Shown in pieces: positions 8,239 to 17,822 of a stretch of 58,849 bases of DNA. Below the pieces are notes generated by a model. That model saw nothing but the letters and a program-made list of their open reading frames with translations, was not told where the DNA came from and ran no database searches. Made by a program: the position numbers and the translations under genes. Source of the DNA: Bacteroidales bacterium (lineage in GTDB: Bacteria > Bacteroidota > Bacteroidia > Bacteroidales > UBA932); NCBI GenBank assembly GCA_015060205.1, contig SUYY01000007.1, positions 1-58,849 of the forward strand, read 5' to 3'. Position 1 is the first letter of the stretch; the number at the start of each line of letters is the position of its first letter.

Positions 8239-8916
8239 TTAGCAATCGAATTTATCTGCAATAATGCCCTTCAGCCATTCCAACTGCTGCTGCATGTTCA
8301 TATGCGAGTTGTCCAGAACTATGGCGTCATCCGCTTTTGCCAGAGGGGATACATCCCGATGAGAATCTATATAATCCCTTTCCTGAAGGTTTGCCAGAAC
8401 ATCCTCAACTCTGACTTCGATTCCCTTTGCTCTCATTTCATCAGCCCTTCTTTCCGCTCTGACCAGCGGATCGGCCGTCATGAATATCTTCAGTTCCGCA
8501 TCAGGAAATACCGTAGTCCCTATATCTCTTCCATCCATCACCACTCGCTTTGCATCTCCGAACTCCCTCAGTTTTCTGTTGACGAAATCCCTGACCTGTG
8601 ACAATGTGGCAATCGGACTGACTTTTCCCGCTACCTCCATTGACCTGATCTCCTTTTCGATGCTGCGCTCTCCGATATATGTCCCGTCCTCTCCAAAATG
8701 AAGGTCCAGCGTGTCCAGAGCCTTGTCGAGGGCTGGAATATCTATCGTTTCACCGTCGATATATCCTCCTTCGATTGCAAAAAGGGTCACCCCTCTGTAC
8801 AAGGCTCCTGAATCCAGATATAGGAATCCGAATTCGTTTGCTATGATTTTTGCAAAGGAACTTTTCCCTGTTGAGGAATATCCGTCAATGGCTATGATTA
8901 TATCAGGTATATGCAT
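8239..8916 (-). CDS. cmk: Cytidylate kinase
   Basis: A 225-residue enzyme that phosphorylates CMP and dCMP with ATP. The P-loop is GYSSTGKSS near the N-terminus, followed by YLDSGALYRGVTLFAI (substrate site), VVMDGRDIGTTVFPDAELKIFMTA (NMP-binding core) and the LQERDYIDSHRDVSPLAKADDAI lid region. Length and motif order are normal. It is the first gene of the cmk-ispH-efp operon. Cmk next to ispH is a common arrangement, and in some other phyla the pair with rpsA recurs. A near-perfect promoter lies 31 bp upstream. Confidence 0.96.
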   Translation of the reverse strand: MHIPDIIIAIDGYSSTGKSSFAKIIANEFGFLYLDSGALYRGVTLFAIEGGYIDGETIDIPALDKALDTLDLHFGEDGTYIGERSIEKEIRSMEVAGKVSPIATLSQVRDFVNRKLREFGDAKRVVMDGRDIGTTVFPDAELKIFMTADPLVRAERRADEMRAKGIEVRVEDVLANLQERDYIDSHRDVSPLAKADDAIVLDNSHMNMQQQLEWLKGIIADKFDC

Positions 8917-8946
8917 CAGCGAGTCTTACTGTTCTGTAAAATCGGA

Positions 8947-8978
8947 CAAAATTATAAAATATTGCTTAAACTCCCAAA
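8947..8978 (-). promoter_or_regulatory. Consensus Bacteroidota promoter for the cmk-ispH-efp operon
   Basis: On the minus strand a -33 TTTG is followed after exactly 20 bp by TAATTTTG, a full match to the TTTG-N19-21-TAnnTTTG form. The expected transcript start lies about 25 bp before the cmk ATG. Confidence 0.85.
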
Positions 8979-9065
8979 AATGTCGATATTTGTCTTCCTT
9001 TCATACGCCTCGTGCGGCGCACACAGATGGAAAAATATATAGAAAACGCATTAAATATACGAAGT

Positions 9066-10217
9066 ATGAAAATTCTCATTATTGATGATGAAAGAGCCAT
9101 CAGAAACTCCCTTGGTGAAATTCTGACAGATGAAGGTTATGAAGTTGATGTCGCAGAAAACGGCGCACAGGGACTGTCGATGGTGGACAAGGAAAAGTAC
9201 GGGGTCATCTTCTGTGATATAAAGATGCCCGGTATGGACGGAGTGGAGGTTCTCGACAAGTTCGTGGAAATGGGCATAGATGCTGCCATTGTGATGATTT
9301 CCGGCCATGGCGACATTTCCACTGCTGTGGAGTGCATCAAGAAAGGTGCATTTGACTATATCCCTAAACCATTGGATCTCAACAGAATCCTCATCACCAT
9401 CAAGAACGCCACCGAAAAGGTGTCCCTTGTCAAGGAAACGAGAATTTTGAAGAAGAAGGTATATGGCCAGCCGATGATCGGAGAGTCTCCTGCAATCCTT
9501 CATATCAAGGATATGATCGATAAGGTCGCTCCAACCGATGCCAGAGTGCTTATCATCGGTGCAAACGGTACAGGAAAGGAACTGGTGGCCAGAAATCTTC
9601 ATCAGAAGAGTAACCGCTCCACCATGCCGTATATCGAGGTGAACTGTGCGGCAATTCCGTCCGAACTCATAGAAAGCGAACTTTTCGGTCATGAAAAGGG
9701 ATCCTTCACATCTGCAATCAAGCAGCATAAAGGTAAATTCGAGCAGGCAGACGGCGGAACCCTCTTTCTGGATGAGATAGGCGACATGTCACTGGCGGCA
9801 CAGGCAAAGGTGCTCAGAGTGCTTCAGGAAAAGAAACTCTCCAGAGTCGGCAGTGACAAGGACATAACGGTCGATGTAAGGGTGGTGGCTGCAACAAACA
9901 AGAATCTCAAGGAAGAGATTGCCAAAGGAAATTTCCGAGAAGACCTGTATCACCGTCTGAGTGTCATAGTGATCAATGTCCCTGCTCTTGACGAAAGAAA
10001 GAGCGATATTCCGCTTCTGGTGGACTTTTTCCAGGAGCAGATATGCTCGGAAACAGGCATGGCGCCTCGCGAGATAGACAAGGACGCCATGCAGATGCTG
10101 GTCGACAAGACATGGACCGGAAATATACGTGAACTCAGAAACGTGGTGGAACGTCTGCTCATCCTTTCGGGTAACCGAATAACCGCGTCGGACGTTTCGG
10201 CATATGTCATCGCATGA
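9066..10217 (+). CDS. NtrC-family sigma-54 response regulator lacking a DNA-binding domain
   Basis: A 383-residue protein. Residues 1-120 are a receiver domain (ILIIDDERAIRNS, phospho-acceptor Asp in IFCDIKMPGMDG, Lys in YIPKP). A linker leads to an AAA+ domain at about 140-380 with Walker A GANGTGKE, the sigma-54-contacting loop GSFTSA in place of GAFTGA, Walker B GGTLFLDEIGD, and the R-finger region NFREDLYHRLSV. It stops right after TWTGNIRELRNVVERLLILSG...SAYVIA, so the Fis-type helix-turn-helix normally found after this is absent. No partner histidine kinase is next to it. It may activate sigma-54 promoters from solution, as reported for FlgR of Helicobacter. The start at MKILIIDDE is the family-typical one; an upstream ATG adds 18 residues. 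Confidence 0.92.
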   Translation: MKILIIDDERAIRNSLGEILTDEGYEVDVAENGAQGLSMVDKEKYGVIFCDIKMPGMDGVEVLDKFVEMGIDAAIVMISGHGDISTAVECIKKGAFDYIPKPLDLNRILITIKNATEKVSLVKETRILKKKVYGQPMIGESPAILHIKDMIDKVAPTDARVLIIGANGTGKELVARNLHQKSNRSTMPYIEVNCAAIPSELIESELFGHEKGSFTSAIKQHKGKFEQADGGTLFLDEIGDMSLAAQAKVLRVLQEKKLSRVGSDKDITVDVRVVAATNKNLKEEIAKGNFREDLYHRLSVIVINVPALDERKSDIPLLVDFFQEQICSETGMAPREIDKDAMQMLVDKTWTGNIRELRNVVERLLILSGNRITASDVSAYVIA

Positions 10218-10237
10218 TGGACTGAAATGATATGGAA

Positions 10238-11062
10238 TTACAGAGGTGACTGCATCAGTCGCCTCTTTTCATAATGTGAAGTCCATCTGAATCCGAGGGA
10301 TTTGAGCAGCGCGGCATATTCGGCGAAACCTTCGGCAATTCCGTCGGGAATATGGGAGTCCGAACTCAGACATATGATCTCGCCTCCCAGTTCCCTGTAT
10401 CTGAGCAGAAGGTCCCGGTCCACTCCGGTTTTTCTGCCGTGACCTCCCGATTTTGTATTCAGTTCAAAACCTTTTCCCTCCTCGATGAGGTATCGGAACA
10501 GACTGTCGAATATGTCTCCGAAGTCCCGGTATCTGATGCAGTCCTGAGGATATGGGGCATATCGTGCCACATAGTCGTAATGTCCTATCACATCAAAATC
10601 CTTCAAGGCGGTCGCCTCAGTGAAAATGGTCTCGAGATATGAGCCGTAAGCCTGCTTCCAGTCCTTGCCCAGGAAGAATCCTCCGTAGTACGGGTCGCTG
10701 TCTTCAAGGTAGTGGACAGACGCTATGATCTGGTCAAAACTATGGTCTGAAAGTAATTCTCTGACCTTGTCCCTGCTGCTTTCATACATCCCTATTTCGA
10801 TTCCTTTCAGGATGCGCAGAGAGTCTCCGAACAGTTCCTGAACCCTGTCTATCTCCGCCTGCTGGGATGAGATGTCGAAATCCTGCTGCCCGGTACATCC
10901 GTTGTCAACGCACTCTCCGGGCACGAAAAGGTCACAATGGTCCGTGAAGACGATACCGCCAAGCCCTTTTTCAAGCGCTGCTTCGGCGCTGCGCCCGACA
11001 GTGGTCCTCTTTCCGTCAAATGAAAACTGACTGTGGTTGTGACAATCAAACAGGTCCTTCAT
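10238..11062 (-). CDS. PHP-domain phosphatase of the HisJ/histidinol-phosphatase family
   Basis: A 274-residue cytoplasmic metal-dependent phosphoesterase. Metal ligands of the PHP domain are seen in FDCHNHSQFSFDG, IVFTDHCD, GIEIGMYE, IIASVHYLE, IGHYDYVARY and the final CLSSDSHIPDG. HisJ enzymes release phosphate from histidinol phosphate in histidine synthesis. No other histidine-biosynthesis gene is nearby, and the sequence sits 2 bp after fhs in the same direction, so a different phosphoester substrate is possible. The last codons overlap a hairpin that may terminate the facing response-regulator transcript. Confidence 0.85.
   Translation of the reverse strand: MKDLFDCHNHSQFSFDGKRTTVGRSAEAALEKGLGGIVFTDHCDLFVPGECVDNGCTGQQDFDISSQQAEIDRVQELFGDSLRILKGIEIGMYESSRDKVRELLSDHSFDQIIASVHYLEDSDPYYGGFFLGKDWKQAYGSYLETIFTEATALKDFDVIGHYDYVARYAPYPQDCIRYRDFGDIFDSLFRYLIEEGKGFELNTKSGGHGRKTGVDRDLLLRYRELGGEIICLSSDSHIPDGIAEGFAEYAALLKSLGFRWTSHYEKRRLMQSPL
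10242..10266 (+). terminator. Terminator hairpin embedded in the end of the facing gene
   Basis: The plus strand reads AGAGG-T-GACTG, a 3-nt loop, CAGTC-G-CCTCT, then TTTTC. It lies 25 bp after the response-regulator stop and within the last codons of the PHP phosphatase gene on the other strand. The short T-run fits rightward termination. Confidence 0.7.
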
Positions 11063-11064
11063 CT

Positions 11065-12732
11065 CTAACTGAGTCCTTCTATTACTCCGTCTACGATATC
11101 GATCTTTGTCGCCTGAGGAATCTTAGGGAGTCCCGGCATTCTGATGATGTCTCCTGCAATAGCCACTATCATTTCCGAGCCGGAGTTTATCACGATGTCC
11201 TTGATGTCGAAGTCGAAGCCCGAAGGTGCTCCATATGCCTTTGCGTCCTGAGAGAACGAGTACTGTGTCTTGGCTATGCATACAGGGAAATGTGAGAATC
11301 CCATCTTTTCTGCAGCGGCAAGTTTCTTCTTTGCGATGGCTGAGAATGTCACATGGGATGCACCATATATGTTCTTTGCCACAGCGCCGATCTTGTCTTT
11401 GAGATTCTGCTCGTCGCTGTAGGTGAACTGAAGCGGGCCGGAAGGGTTGTTCTCGATAGTATTCACGACCAGATCCGCAAGTTCGACGGCACCCTCGCCA
11501 CCTTCAGCCCACGCATTGTTGAGGGCAAAAGGAACGCCCATTTCGGCGCAGTGCTCTTTCACCATGAGTATTTCCTCCTCAGTGTCGGAAGCATATTTGT
11601 TGAAGCAGACGATTACGCTCTGACCGAAGCCCTGCAGATTCCTGATATGTCTGTCAAGATTTGCGAATCCCTTTCTGACACCTTCTGCATCAGGTTTCTG
11701 TATGTTCTCAAGAGCAGTGCCTCCGTGCATCTTCAGGCCGTTGAGAGTGGCGACCAGAACTGTGAGGTCCGGCTTGAGACCGCTCTTGCGGCATTTGATG
11801 TTGAAGAACTTCTCCGCTCCCAGGTCGGCACCGAATCCCGCCTCAGTCACGACGTATTCTCCAAGGCTCATCGCTGTCTTTGTGGCGACTATGGAGTTGC
11901 AGCCGTGTGCGATATTGGCAAAAGGGCCTCCGTGGATGAATGCTGCAGTTCCTTCTGTCGTCTGCACGAGGTTGGCCTTGAAGGCTGTCTTGAGAAGGAC
12001 GAGGATGGCTCCTGTGACTCCCATGTCCTTGACCATGAACGGCTTGTCGTCGAATGTATAACCGAGAAGAATGTTGTCGATACGTCTTCTCATATCATCC
12101 ATGTCAGTCGAAAGACAGAGGATGGCCATCAGTTCGGATGCTGCGGTGATATCGAATCCTGATTCCGCAGTGAGACCGTTTGTGCGTGGACCAAGACCGG
12201 TGACTATGCTTCTGAGAGAACGGTCGTTGACATCAAGAACCCTCTTCCAAAGTACTTCTTTGAGGGCAAAACCTTCTGCCTGATGGTTATATATGTAATT
12301 GTCAAGAAGAGCAGATATCATATTGTGGGCTGAAGTCACTGCGTGCATGTCGCCTGTAAAGTGGAGATTGATCTTCTCCATAGGAACGACCTGAGCGTAA
12401 CCGCCTCCCGCTGCACCGCCTTTCATGCCGAAGCATGGACCGAGGGACGGCTCACGAAGTGCTACAATGGCCTTCTTGCCTATCTTGTTCAGACCGAGTG
12501 CAAGACCGACGGATACGGTTGTCTTGCCGATTCCGGCCTTGGTGGCTGTGATAGCCGTCACGAGAATAAGTCTGCTTTTGGCAATCTTCTCCTCATCGAT
12601 GAGTGAAAGAGGCACCTTCGCCATATAATGCCCGTATTGTGCCACCTTTTCTTCCGGAATACCTATGCTTTCTGCAATTTCGGTGATTCTGTGCATCTTT
12701 ACGCTTCTTGCAATTTCGATGTCTGTCTTCAT
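11065..12732 (-). CDS. fhs: Formate--tetrahydrofolate ligase
   Basis: A 555-residue cytoplasmic enzyme that joins formate to tetrahydrofolate with ATP, feeding N10-formyl-THF into purine synthesis and one-carbon pools. Seen are the ATP-binding P-loop [12 protein letters not shown], the [23 protein letters not shown] block, [18 protein letters not shown], the [15 protein letters not shown] stretch and the C-terminal GEMI-like [19 protein letters not shown]. Length matches the family. I chose MKTDIEIA as start; the in-frame upstream extension is rich in Cys and aromatic residues and is unlikely to be translated. It runs into the PHP phosphatase with 2 bp between them. FtcD of this window also yields folate one-carbon units, and purM/purH consume them. 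Confidence 0.96.
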   Translation of the reverse strand: MKTDIEIARSVKMHRITEIAESIGIPEEKVAQYGHYMAKVPLSLIDEEKIAKSRLILVTAITATKAGIGKTTVSVGLALGLNKIGKKAIVALREPSLGPCFGMKGGAAGGGYAQVVPMEKINLHFTGDMHAVTSAHNMISALLDNYIYNHQAEGFALKEVLWKRVLDVNDRSLRSIVTGLGPRTNGLTAESGFDITAASELMAILCLSTDMDDMRRRIDNILLGYTFDDKPFMVKDMGVTGAILVLLKTAFKANLVQTTEGTAAFIHGGPFANIAHGCNSIVATKTAMSLGEYVVTEAGFGADLGAEKFFNIKCRKSGLKPDLTVLVATLNGLKMHGGTALENIQKPDAEGVRKGFANLDRHIRNLQGFGQSVIVCFNKYASDTEEEILMVKEHCAEMGVPFALNNAWAEGGEGAVELADLVVNTIENNPSGPLQFTYSDEQNLKDKIGAVAKNIYGASHVTFSAIAKKKLAAAEKMGFSHFPVCIAKTQYSFSQDAKAYGAPSGFDFDIKDIVINSGSEMIVAIAGDIIRMPGLPKIPQATKIDIVDGVIEGLS

Positions 12733-12779
12733 TTTATCTCTTAATTGAAAAATCGGGGACGAAATTAGCAAAAAAATCC

Positions 12780-12787
12780 TACATTTG
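12780..12787 (+). promoter_or_regulatory. -7 promoter box TACATTTG for DUF308-dnaG-transporter run
   Basis: TACATTTG fits TAnnTTTG and lies 60 bp before the ATG of the DUF308 gene. No clear TTTG is seen 19-21 bp upstream. The region is the divergent gap between fhs and this operon. Confidence 0.55.
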
Positions 12788-12847
12788 CACCTTATATGCA
12801 TGTGTAAATACACAGAAGTCATATCAGGTAAAACTCAAACTACAATT

Positions 12848-13480
12848 ATGATAACATTCGGTTATAAAAACAGATTCAGCGGACTCCTCAGAGCGGTTGC
12901 AGCAACTGCGATAGGAGTGGTGATGGTTGTCAGCAAGACAGATGCTATGGTGCTTGCGGTAAGGATAATCGCTGCTTTCCTTCTCGCTTCAGGACTTGTC
13001 TCGCTTTTTGTCGGTTACAGGAACAGGGAGAACAATCAGATGCCTCTTATGAGCGTGAACGGCATCGTGGATATCGTCATAGCCCTTCTTGTATTCATAT
13101 TCCCTAATTTCGTGGCAGGTCTCATCGTCTATCTGATAGGTTTCGTACTCATCGGTTTCGGCATATTCCAACTCATCACACTCGCAAGTGCAAACAAGGT
13201 GATGAAGGTGGGCGTGGCGGCATTCGTGATGCCGGTCCTGGTGCTTCTTGCCGGAGCCTTCCTTCTTGCACGTCCGACATTCATCGGTACTGCCGTAGGA
13301 ACGGTAGCAGGTGCTGCCCTCATCGTTTACGGTGTGTCTGAATTCCTTTCTTCATGGAAGATGAAGAAGGCGATTGACGAATATGAAATAACTCAGACAA
13401 AGACCCAGGAGCCTGTGGTGGAGGAAAATCCTCTTGAGCAGGTGAAGGATGTAGATTTTGAAAAGGTGGACGAGCAGTAG
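12848..13480 (+). CDS. DUF308/HdeD-like small membrane protein
   Basis: A 210-residue protein with about six hydrophobic segments between residues 8 and 170, arranged as repeated helix pairs with short turns (e.g. VNGIVDIVIALLVFIFPNF, VYLIGFVLIGFGIFQL), then a charged C-terminal tail rich in Glu, Gln and Val. This fits the HdeD/DUF308 family, whose E. coli member is linked to acid resistance at high cell density; the role in Bacteroidota is not known. The start is at MITFGYKNRF; upstream in-frame codons overlap the promoter. DnaG starts 3 bp after its stop, so the two are probably in one operon without an obvious shared function. Confidence 0.8.
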   Translation: MITFGYKNRFSGLLRAVAATAIGVVMVVSKTDAMVLAVRIIAAFLLASGLVSLFVGYRNRENNQMPLMSVNGIVDIVIALLVFIFPNFVAGLIVYLIGFVLIGFGIFQLITLASANKVMKVGVAAFVMPVLVLLAGAFLLARPTFIGTAVGTVAGAALIVYGVSEFLSSWKMKKAIDEYEITQTKTQEPVVEENPLEQVKDVDFEKVDEQ

Positions 13481-13483
13481 GAT

Positions 13484-15511
13484 ATGATTCCATATGAAAC
13501 GGTAGACAAGATCATCGATACGGCCAGGATCGAGGAGGTTGTAGGTGACTTCGTGACTTTGAAGAAGCGCGGAGCCAACCTTACCGCGTGCTGCCCGTTT
13601 CATAATGAAAAGACACCTTCATTCTATGTGTCTCCCTCCAAGGGCATATATAAATGCTTCGGTTGCGGCAAGTCAGGCACTGCTGTGGGCTTTGTGATGG
13701 AACACGAGAGCCTCAGTTATGTCGAAGCGTTGAAATATCTCGCGAAGAAGTACCATATAGAAGTGGTCGAAAAGGAGGAATCAGCCGAGCAGATAGCGCA
13801 GAAACAGCATAACGAGAGCCTTCTTCTGGTTTCGGAATATGCTTCAAGATTCTTCAGGGAGAGTCTTCAGACTCCGGAAGGTCAGGCTGTGGGATATCAG
13901 TATTTCCGGAGCAGGGGACTGGAGGACGAGACCATCAGCAAGTATGGTCTGGGCTGGAGTCCGTCTTCAAGGCAGGCATTTGCTCAGAAGGCACGTTCGG
14001 AAGGATATAAGGAGGAGTTTCTGACAGAGACAGGACTCTGCATAAGATATGATGACGGACGTCTTGTGGACCGTTTCAGTGAGAGGGTCATATTCCCGAT
14101 CCATTCGGTCAGCGGAAGGGTTATCGGCTTTGGCGGACGTACTTTGAGGACAGACAAGTCCGTGGCCAAATATCAGAACTCTCCCACATCGGAAATATAT
14201 GACAAGAAACACACCCTGTACGGAATCTATTTCGCAAAAGGAGAGATAACACGCAAGGACAAGTGCATACTTGTGGAAGGATATCTCGATGTCTTGTCCA
14301 TGCACCAGTTGGGCATAAGGAATGTGGTGGCTTCAAGCGGAACATCCCTTACTGTGGAACAGATCCGGCTCATAAGAAAGTTTACCGACAACGTCACCAT
14401 TATCTATGACGGCGATGCCGCAGGAATCAAGGCTGCATTGCGCGGTATAGGAATGGTACTGAAGGAAGGACTTAACGTCAAGATAGTCCTCTTGCCGGAG
14501 GGCATGGATCCGGATGATTTTGCGAGGAAACATACTCTCGAACAGGTTGAGGACCATATATCCGCCAATGAACAGGATTTCATCAGTTTCAAGACGGATC
14601 TCCTGCTTGCCGAGGCCGGTGACGATCCTCTTAAGAAGGCTGCCCTTATAAATGATATTGCAGATACCATTTCACTGATTCCGGATGCAGTGGTAAGGGC
14701 GGTATATGTCCGGTCATGCTCTACCAAATTCGAGGTTGACGAAAGGATACTTTCAGACAGGGTGAACCGTTCCCGTACCGATATGCTCATCTCTGAGCAG
14801 GAACAGAAGGCCAGGGAACGTGAGCGTGCGGAAAGGCTTGAACGTCAGGACATGCCTCCCGCTCCTGAAATGCCGGGGGATTATCCTCCTGTGCCGGAAT
14901 ATGATGTGCCTCCTGTCTCTTATGTCCCTGAGGTTCCAGAAAATCCGGGACGGATCATGACCGAGCCGTACCTCGAGCCATGCGAAAAGGAGATACTCGG
15001 TTTTATTCTGGAGAACGGGTGTACCGAACTCAAGTTTGACATCGATTCAAGATATTACCAGAAAGGGGAGACGGTCAATGTGGCGGAGTTCATCGATTCC
15101 TTTCTTGCGGAAGATGATGCGGTCTTCTTCAATCTGCCATACAGGCAGGTCTATGACGAATATTTCCGTCTCTATGACGAAGGACTCTCCCAGCAGCAGA
15201 TCCGGACAAGGCTTCTCAACAGCATGGATGAGGTGATATCAGCCGTATCCAGGGACCTTCTGATCGAGAAGCATCAGATTACAGTAAAGAATTACGAGTC
15301 CTCCCTTACTGCGGAATCTACCCGTCTGGTGCAGTTCGTTCCCAAGTCTCTTCTTGTCTACCAGGGCCGCAAGGTCGGACTGATTCTCAAGGAACTGACT
15401 GCAAGACTGTCGGCGACACAGGACGAAAAGGAACAGGAAGATATTCTGAGGCAGATTTCCGAATATAACAAGGCCCGCACCCGCCTTAACAACGAATTGG
15501 GCAGGGTATAG
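13484..15511 (+). CDS. dnaG: DNA primase
   Basis: A 675-residue primase that makes RNA primers at the replication fork. The N-terminal zinc-binding domain shows CCPFHNEKTPSFYVSP and YKCFGCGKSG (CHC2 type, one His and three Cys ligands). The RNA polymerase core with TOPRIM has CILVEGYLDVLSMHQLGI (catalytic Glu) and IYDGDAAGIKAALRG (DxD-like metal site). A proline-rich linker (PPAPEMPGDYPPVPEYDVPP) separates it from a C-terminal helicase-interacting domain rich in charged helices. It starts 3 bp after the DUF308 gene and ends 3 bp before the transporter gene. Confidence 0.97.
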   Translation: MIPYETVDKIIDTARIEEVVGDFVTLKKRGANLTACCPFHNEKTPSFYVSPSKGIYKCFGCGKSGTAVGFVMEHESLSYVEALKYLAKKYHIEVVEKEESAEQIAQKQHNESLLLVSEYASRFFRESLQTPEGQAVGYQYFRSRGLEDETISKYGLGWSPSSRQAFAQKARSEGYKEEFLTETGLCIRYDDGRLVDRFSERVIFPIHSVSGRVIGFGGRTLRTDKSVAKYQNSPTSEIYDKKHTLYGIYFAKGEITRKDKCILVEGYLDVLSMHQLGIRNVVASSGTSLTVEQIRLIRKFTDNVTIIYDGDAAGIKAALRGIGMVLKEGLNVKIVLLPEGMDPDDFARKHTLEQVEDHISANEQDFISFKTDLLLAEAGDDPLKKAALINDIADTISLIPDAVVRAVYVRSCSTKFEVDERILSDRVNRSRTDMLISEQEQKARERERAERLERQDMPPAPEMPGDYPPVPEYDVPPVSYVPEVPENPGRIMTEPYLEPCEKEILGFILENGCTELKFDIDSRYYQKGETVNVAEFIDSFLAEDDAVFFNLPYRQVYDEYFRLYDEGLSQQQIRTRLLNSMDEVISAVSRDLLIEKHQITVKNYESSLTAESTRLVQFVPKSLLVYQGRKVGLILKELTARLSATQDEKEQEDILRQISEYNKARTRLNNELGRV

Positions 15512-15514
15512 GCC

Positions 15515-16543
15515 ATGAGTGTGAATGATACATTGAGGTCGTGGATGCTTCCCATCGCAATGGTGACGGGAGCATCCATGTATATTATATATCACTTCCT
15601 GCCTGAACCTCTGCATGTGATGGGACCGTTTCTGGAAGGAGTCGTGTCGGTTGTCCAGCCACTGCTGATTTTCCTGATGCTTTTCCTGACATTCTGCAGG
15701 ATAGAACCGCGTGAACTCAAGCCTCACAGGTGGCATTGGGTGCTTCTGCTTATTCAGGGCGGGCTTTTTTCCATATTGGGGCTGTTCCTGATGTGGGTGA
15801 TCCGCCTTATGCCGGGTGAACATTCAGCCCTGAAGATACTGGTTGAAAGCGCCATGCTCTGTCTGATATGTCCTACCGCAACAGCCGCTGCCGTTGTCAC
15901 ACGTAAACTTGGCGGCGATGTCGCAGGAATCACGACCTACACCATCCTCATCAATATTCTTGCGGCGGTCCTTGTCCCTCTGATAGTGCCTCTTGTACAT
16001 CCTGTGGCGGGCATGGACTTCTGGACATCGTTCAGTATGATCCTGGCCAAGGTACTTCCGCTTCTGATCATGCCATGCCTTTGTGCCTGGCTTGTGCGTT
16101 ATCTTCTGCCGCAGTTTCACAGGCGCCTCCTGCAATATCCCGATCTGCCTTTCCATATATGGGCTGTGGCTCTTACCCTTGCGATAGCCGTGTCTGTAAG
16201 ATATCTGATGGCCAGTTCCCTCGGCGTGTGGCTCATAACCGGCATGGCTGCGGTCTCGCTTATATGCTGCGTACTTCAGTTCGCTGCCGGCCGTATGGTG
16301 GGAAGCAGGTACAGGCCGCGCCGCAACGACGTGAGCCAGGCCGTAGGAGAAAGGGGCAGGAAAATCAGGACGGTTACTGCCGGTCAGTCGCTCGGCCAGA
16401 AGAATACCGTCTTTGCAATATGGATGGGTTATACCTTCCTGACACCCGAGACCGCCATCATAGGCGGTCTGTACAGCATCTGGCATAATCTGTATAATTC
16501 ATGGCAGTTGCGCCGCTCGCAGAAACAGTCTGAATTGTCCTAG
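15515..16543 (+). CDS. BASS-type (bile acid:Na+ symporter-like) membrane transporter
   Basis: A 342-residue membrane protein with about nine to ten hydrophobic helices. The two crossed-helix motifs of the BASS/AsbT fold seem present in degenerate form: LICPTATAAAVVTRKLGGD (helix 4 region) and TAGQSLGQKNTVFAIWMGYTFL (helix 9 region, compare E-x-G-x-QN). The sequence is far from well-known bile-acid transporters, so the substrate is open; other members carry pantoate, pyruvate or arsenite-like ions. It follows dnaG by 3 bp, probably by operon read-through. The family call rests on motif recognition and topology and has moderate certainty. Confidence 0.62.
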   Translation: MSVNDTLRSWMLPIAMVTGASMYIIYHFLPEPLHVMGPFLEGVVSVVQPLLIFLMLFLTFCRIEPRELKPHRWHWVLLLIQGGLFSILGLFLMWVIRLMPGEHSALKILVESAMLCLICPTATAAAVVTRKLGGDVAGITTYTILINILAAVLVPLIVPLVHPVAGMDFWTSFSMILAKVLPLLIMPCLCAWLVRYLLPQFHRRLLQYPDLPFHIWAVALTLAIAVSVRYLMASSLGVWLITGMAAVSLICCVLQFAAGRMVGSRYRPRRNDVSQAVGERGRKIRTVTAGQSLGQKNTVFAIWMGYTFLTPETAIIGGLYSIWHNLYNSWQLRRSQKQSELS

Positions 16544-16561
16544 CAAGAGATGCTCTCCGCG

Positions 16562-16592
16562 TTGTCAATATGCTAATATTTTACTAACTTTG
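16562..16592 (+). promoter_or_regulatory. Consensus promoter for purM
   Basis: A -33 TTG, a 20-bp spacer and TAACTTTG match the Bacteroidota promoter form. The transcript should start near 16598, about 50 bp before the purM ATG. Confidence 0.82.
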
Positions 16593-16648
16593 CGAGATAT
16601 TTGTTTTATAGGATAATTCAAACAGTTTCTTTAAAATAATCACCCGTT

Positions 16649-17818
16649 ATGAGCAATCAAAGGTATATGCAGCGTGGCGTGTCGGCATCGAAGGAAGACG
16701 TGCACAACGCAATCAAGAACATTGACAAGGGAGTGTTTCCAAAGGCATTCTGCAAGATCATTCCTGATATTCTGGGAGGAGATCCCGAATATTGCAACAT
16801 AATGCATGCAGACGGTGCAGGAACAAAGTCTTCGCTTGCATATCTCTACTGGAAGGAGACAGGAGACCTGAGCGTATGGAAAGGAATAGCACAGGACGCC
16901 CTCATCATGAACATCGATGACCTTCTCTGTGTGGGTGCGGTGGACAATATCCTTGTTTCATCTACAATAGGACGTAACAAACTTCTGGTGCCTGGAGAAG
17001 TGATCAGTGCCATCATCAACGGTACTGATGAACTTCTGGCCGAACTCCGTGAAATGGGAGTGGGTGTCTATGCCACAGGTGGGGAAACTGCTGATGTCGG
17101 AGACCTTGTCCGTACTATAATCGTCGACTCGACCGTGACCTGCCGCATGAAGCGCAGTGATGTGATCGACAATGCCAACATCCGTCCCGGCGACGTGATC
17201 GTTGGACTTGCATCTTTCGGTCAGGCTACGTATGAGAAGGAGTATAACGGCGGTATGGGAAGCAACGGCCTTACCAGTGCCCGTCACGACGTGTTCTCGA
17301 AATATCTTGCTGAGAAATATCCTGAAAGTTACGACAAGGCCGTGCCCGAGGATCTGGTCTACAGCGGCTCTCTCAGATTGACGGATGCTGTGGAAGGCTC
17401 ACCTCTGGATGCAGGCAAACTGGTGCTTTCTCCTACACGTACTTATGCTCCTGTCGTGAAGAAACTTCTGGATGCTTTAAGACCTGAAATCCACGGTATG
17501 GTGCATTGCTCAGGTGGAGCGCAGACCAAGATCTTGCATTTCGTGGGAGACAATATCCGCGTGATAAAGGACAACCTTTTCCCTGTTCCGCCTCTTTTCA
17601 GGACCATCCATGAGCAGAGCGGTACAGACTGGGCCGAGATGTACAAGGTCTTCAATATGGGCCATCGTCTCGAGGTATATCTTTCTCCAGAACATGCGGA
17701 GGAGGTGATTGCCATTTCCAAGAGTTTCGGCATCGATGCCCAGGTCGTGGGACGAGTGGAGGAATGTGACCATAAGGAACTTATCATCCGCTCGGAATTC
17801 GGAGAATTCATTTATTGA
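16649..17818 (+). CDS. purM: Phosphoribosylformylglycinamidine cyclo-ligase (AIR synthase)
   Basis: A 389-residue purine-synthesis enzyme that closes the imidazole ring of AIR using ATP. The PurM fold is shown by RYMQRGVSASKEDV, HADGAGTKSSLAY, the metal/ATP site AQDALIMNIDDLLCVGA, ATGGETADVGDLVR and the HCSGGAQTKILHF segment near the C-terminal lobe. It is slightly longer than the E. coli protein, matching the divergent Bacteroidota type. It has its own promoter and is followed by a repeat-rich gap and then purH, another step of the same pathway on the same strand. Confidence 0.95.
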   Translation: MSNQRYMQRGVSASKEDVHNAIKNIDKGVFPKAFCKIIPDILGGDPEYCNIMHADGAGTKSSLAYLYWKETGDLSVWKGIAQDALIMNIDDLLCVGAVDNILVSSTIGRNKLLVPGEVISAIINGTDELLAELREMGVGVYATGGETADVGDLVRTIIVDSTVTCRMKRSDVIDNANIRPGDVIVGLASFGQATYEKEYNGGMGSNGLTSARHDVFSKYLAEKYPESYDKAVPEDLVYSGSLRLTDAVEGSPLDAGKLVLSPTRTYAPVVKKLLDALRPEIHGMVHCSGGAQTKILHFVGDNIRVIKDNLFPVPPLFRTIHEQSGTDWAEMYKVFNMGHRLEVYLSPEHAEEVIAISKSFGIDAQVVGRVEECDHKELIIRSEFGEFIY

Positions 17819-17822
17819 CGTC

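Noticed and set aside
9066..10217. GSFTSA in place of GAFTGA as a sign of a dead sigma-54 activator
   Set aside because: The key Thr is kept, Walker A and B are intact, and as far as I know this variant is common in Bacteroidota regulators. Only the missing DNA-binding domain is reported.
12733..12822. Longer N-terminus for fhs
   Set aside because: The extra 30 residues are Cys- and aromatic-rich, not found in the family, and overlap the divergent promoter of the next operon.
12733..12847. Riboswitch (for example purine or THF type) before fhs
   Set aside because: Only 115 bp separate the divergent starts, and no conserved aptamer core could be traced by eye.
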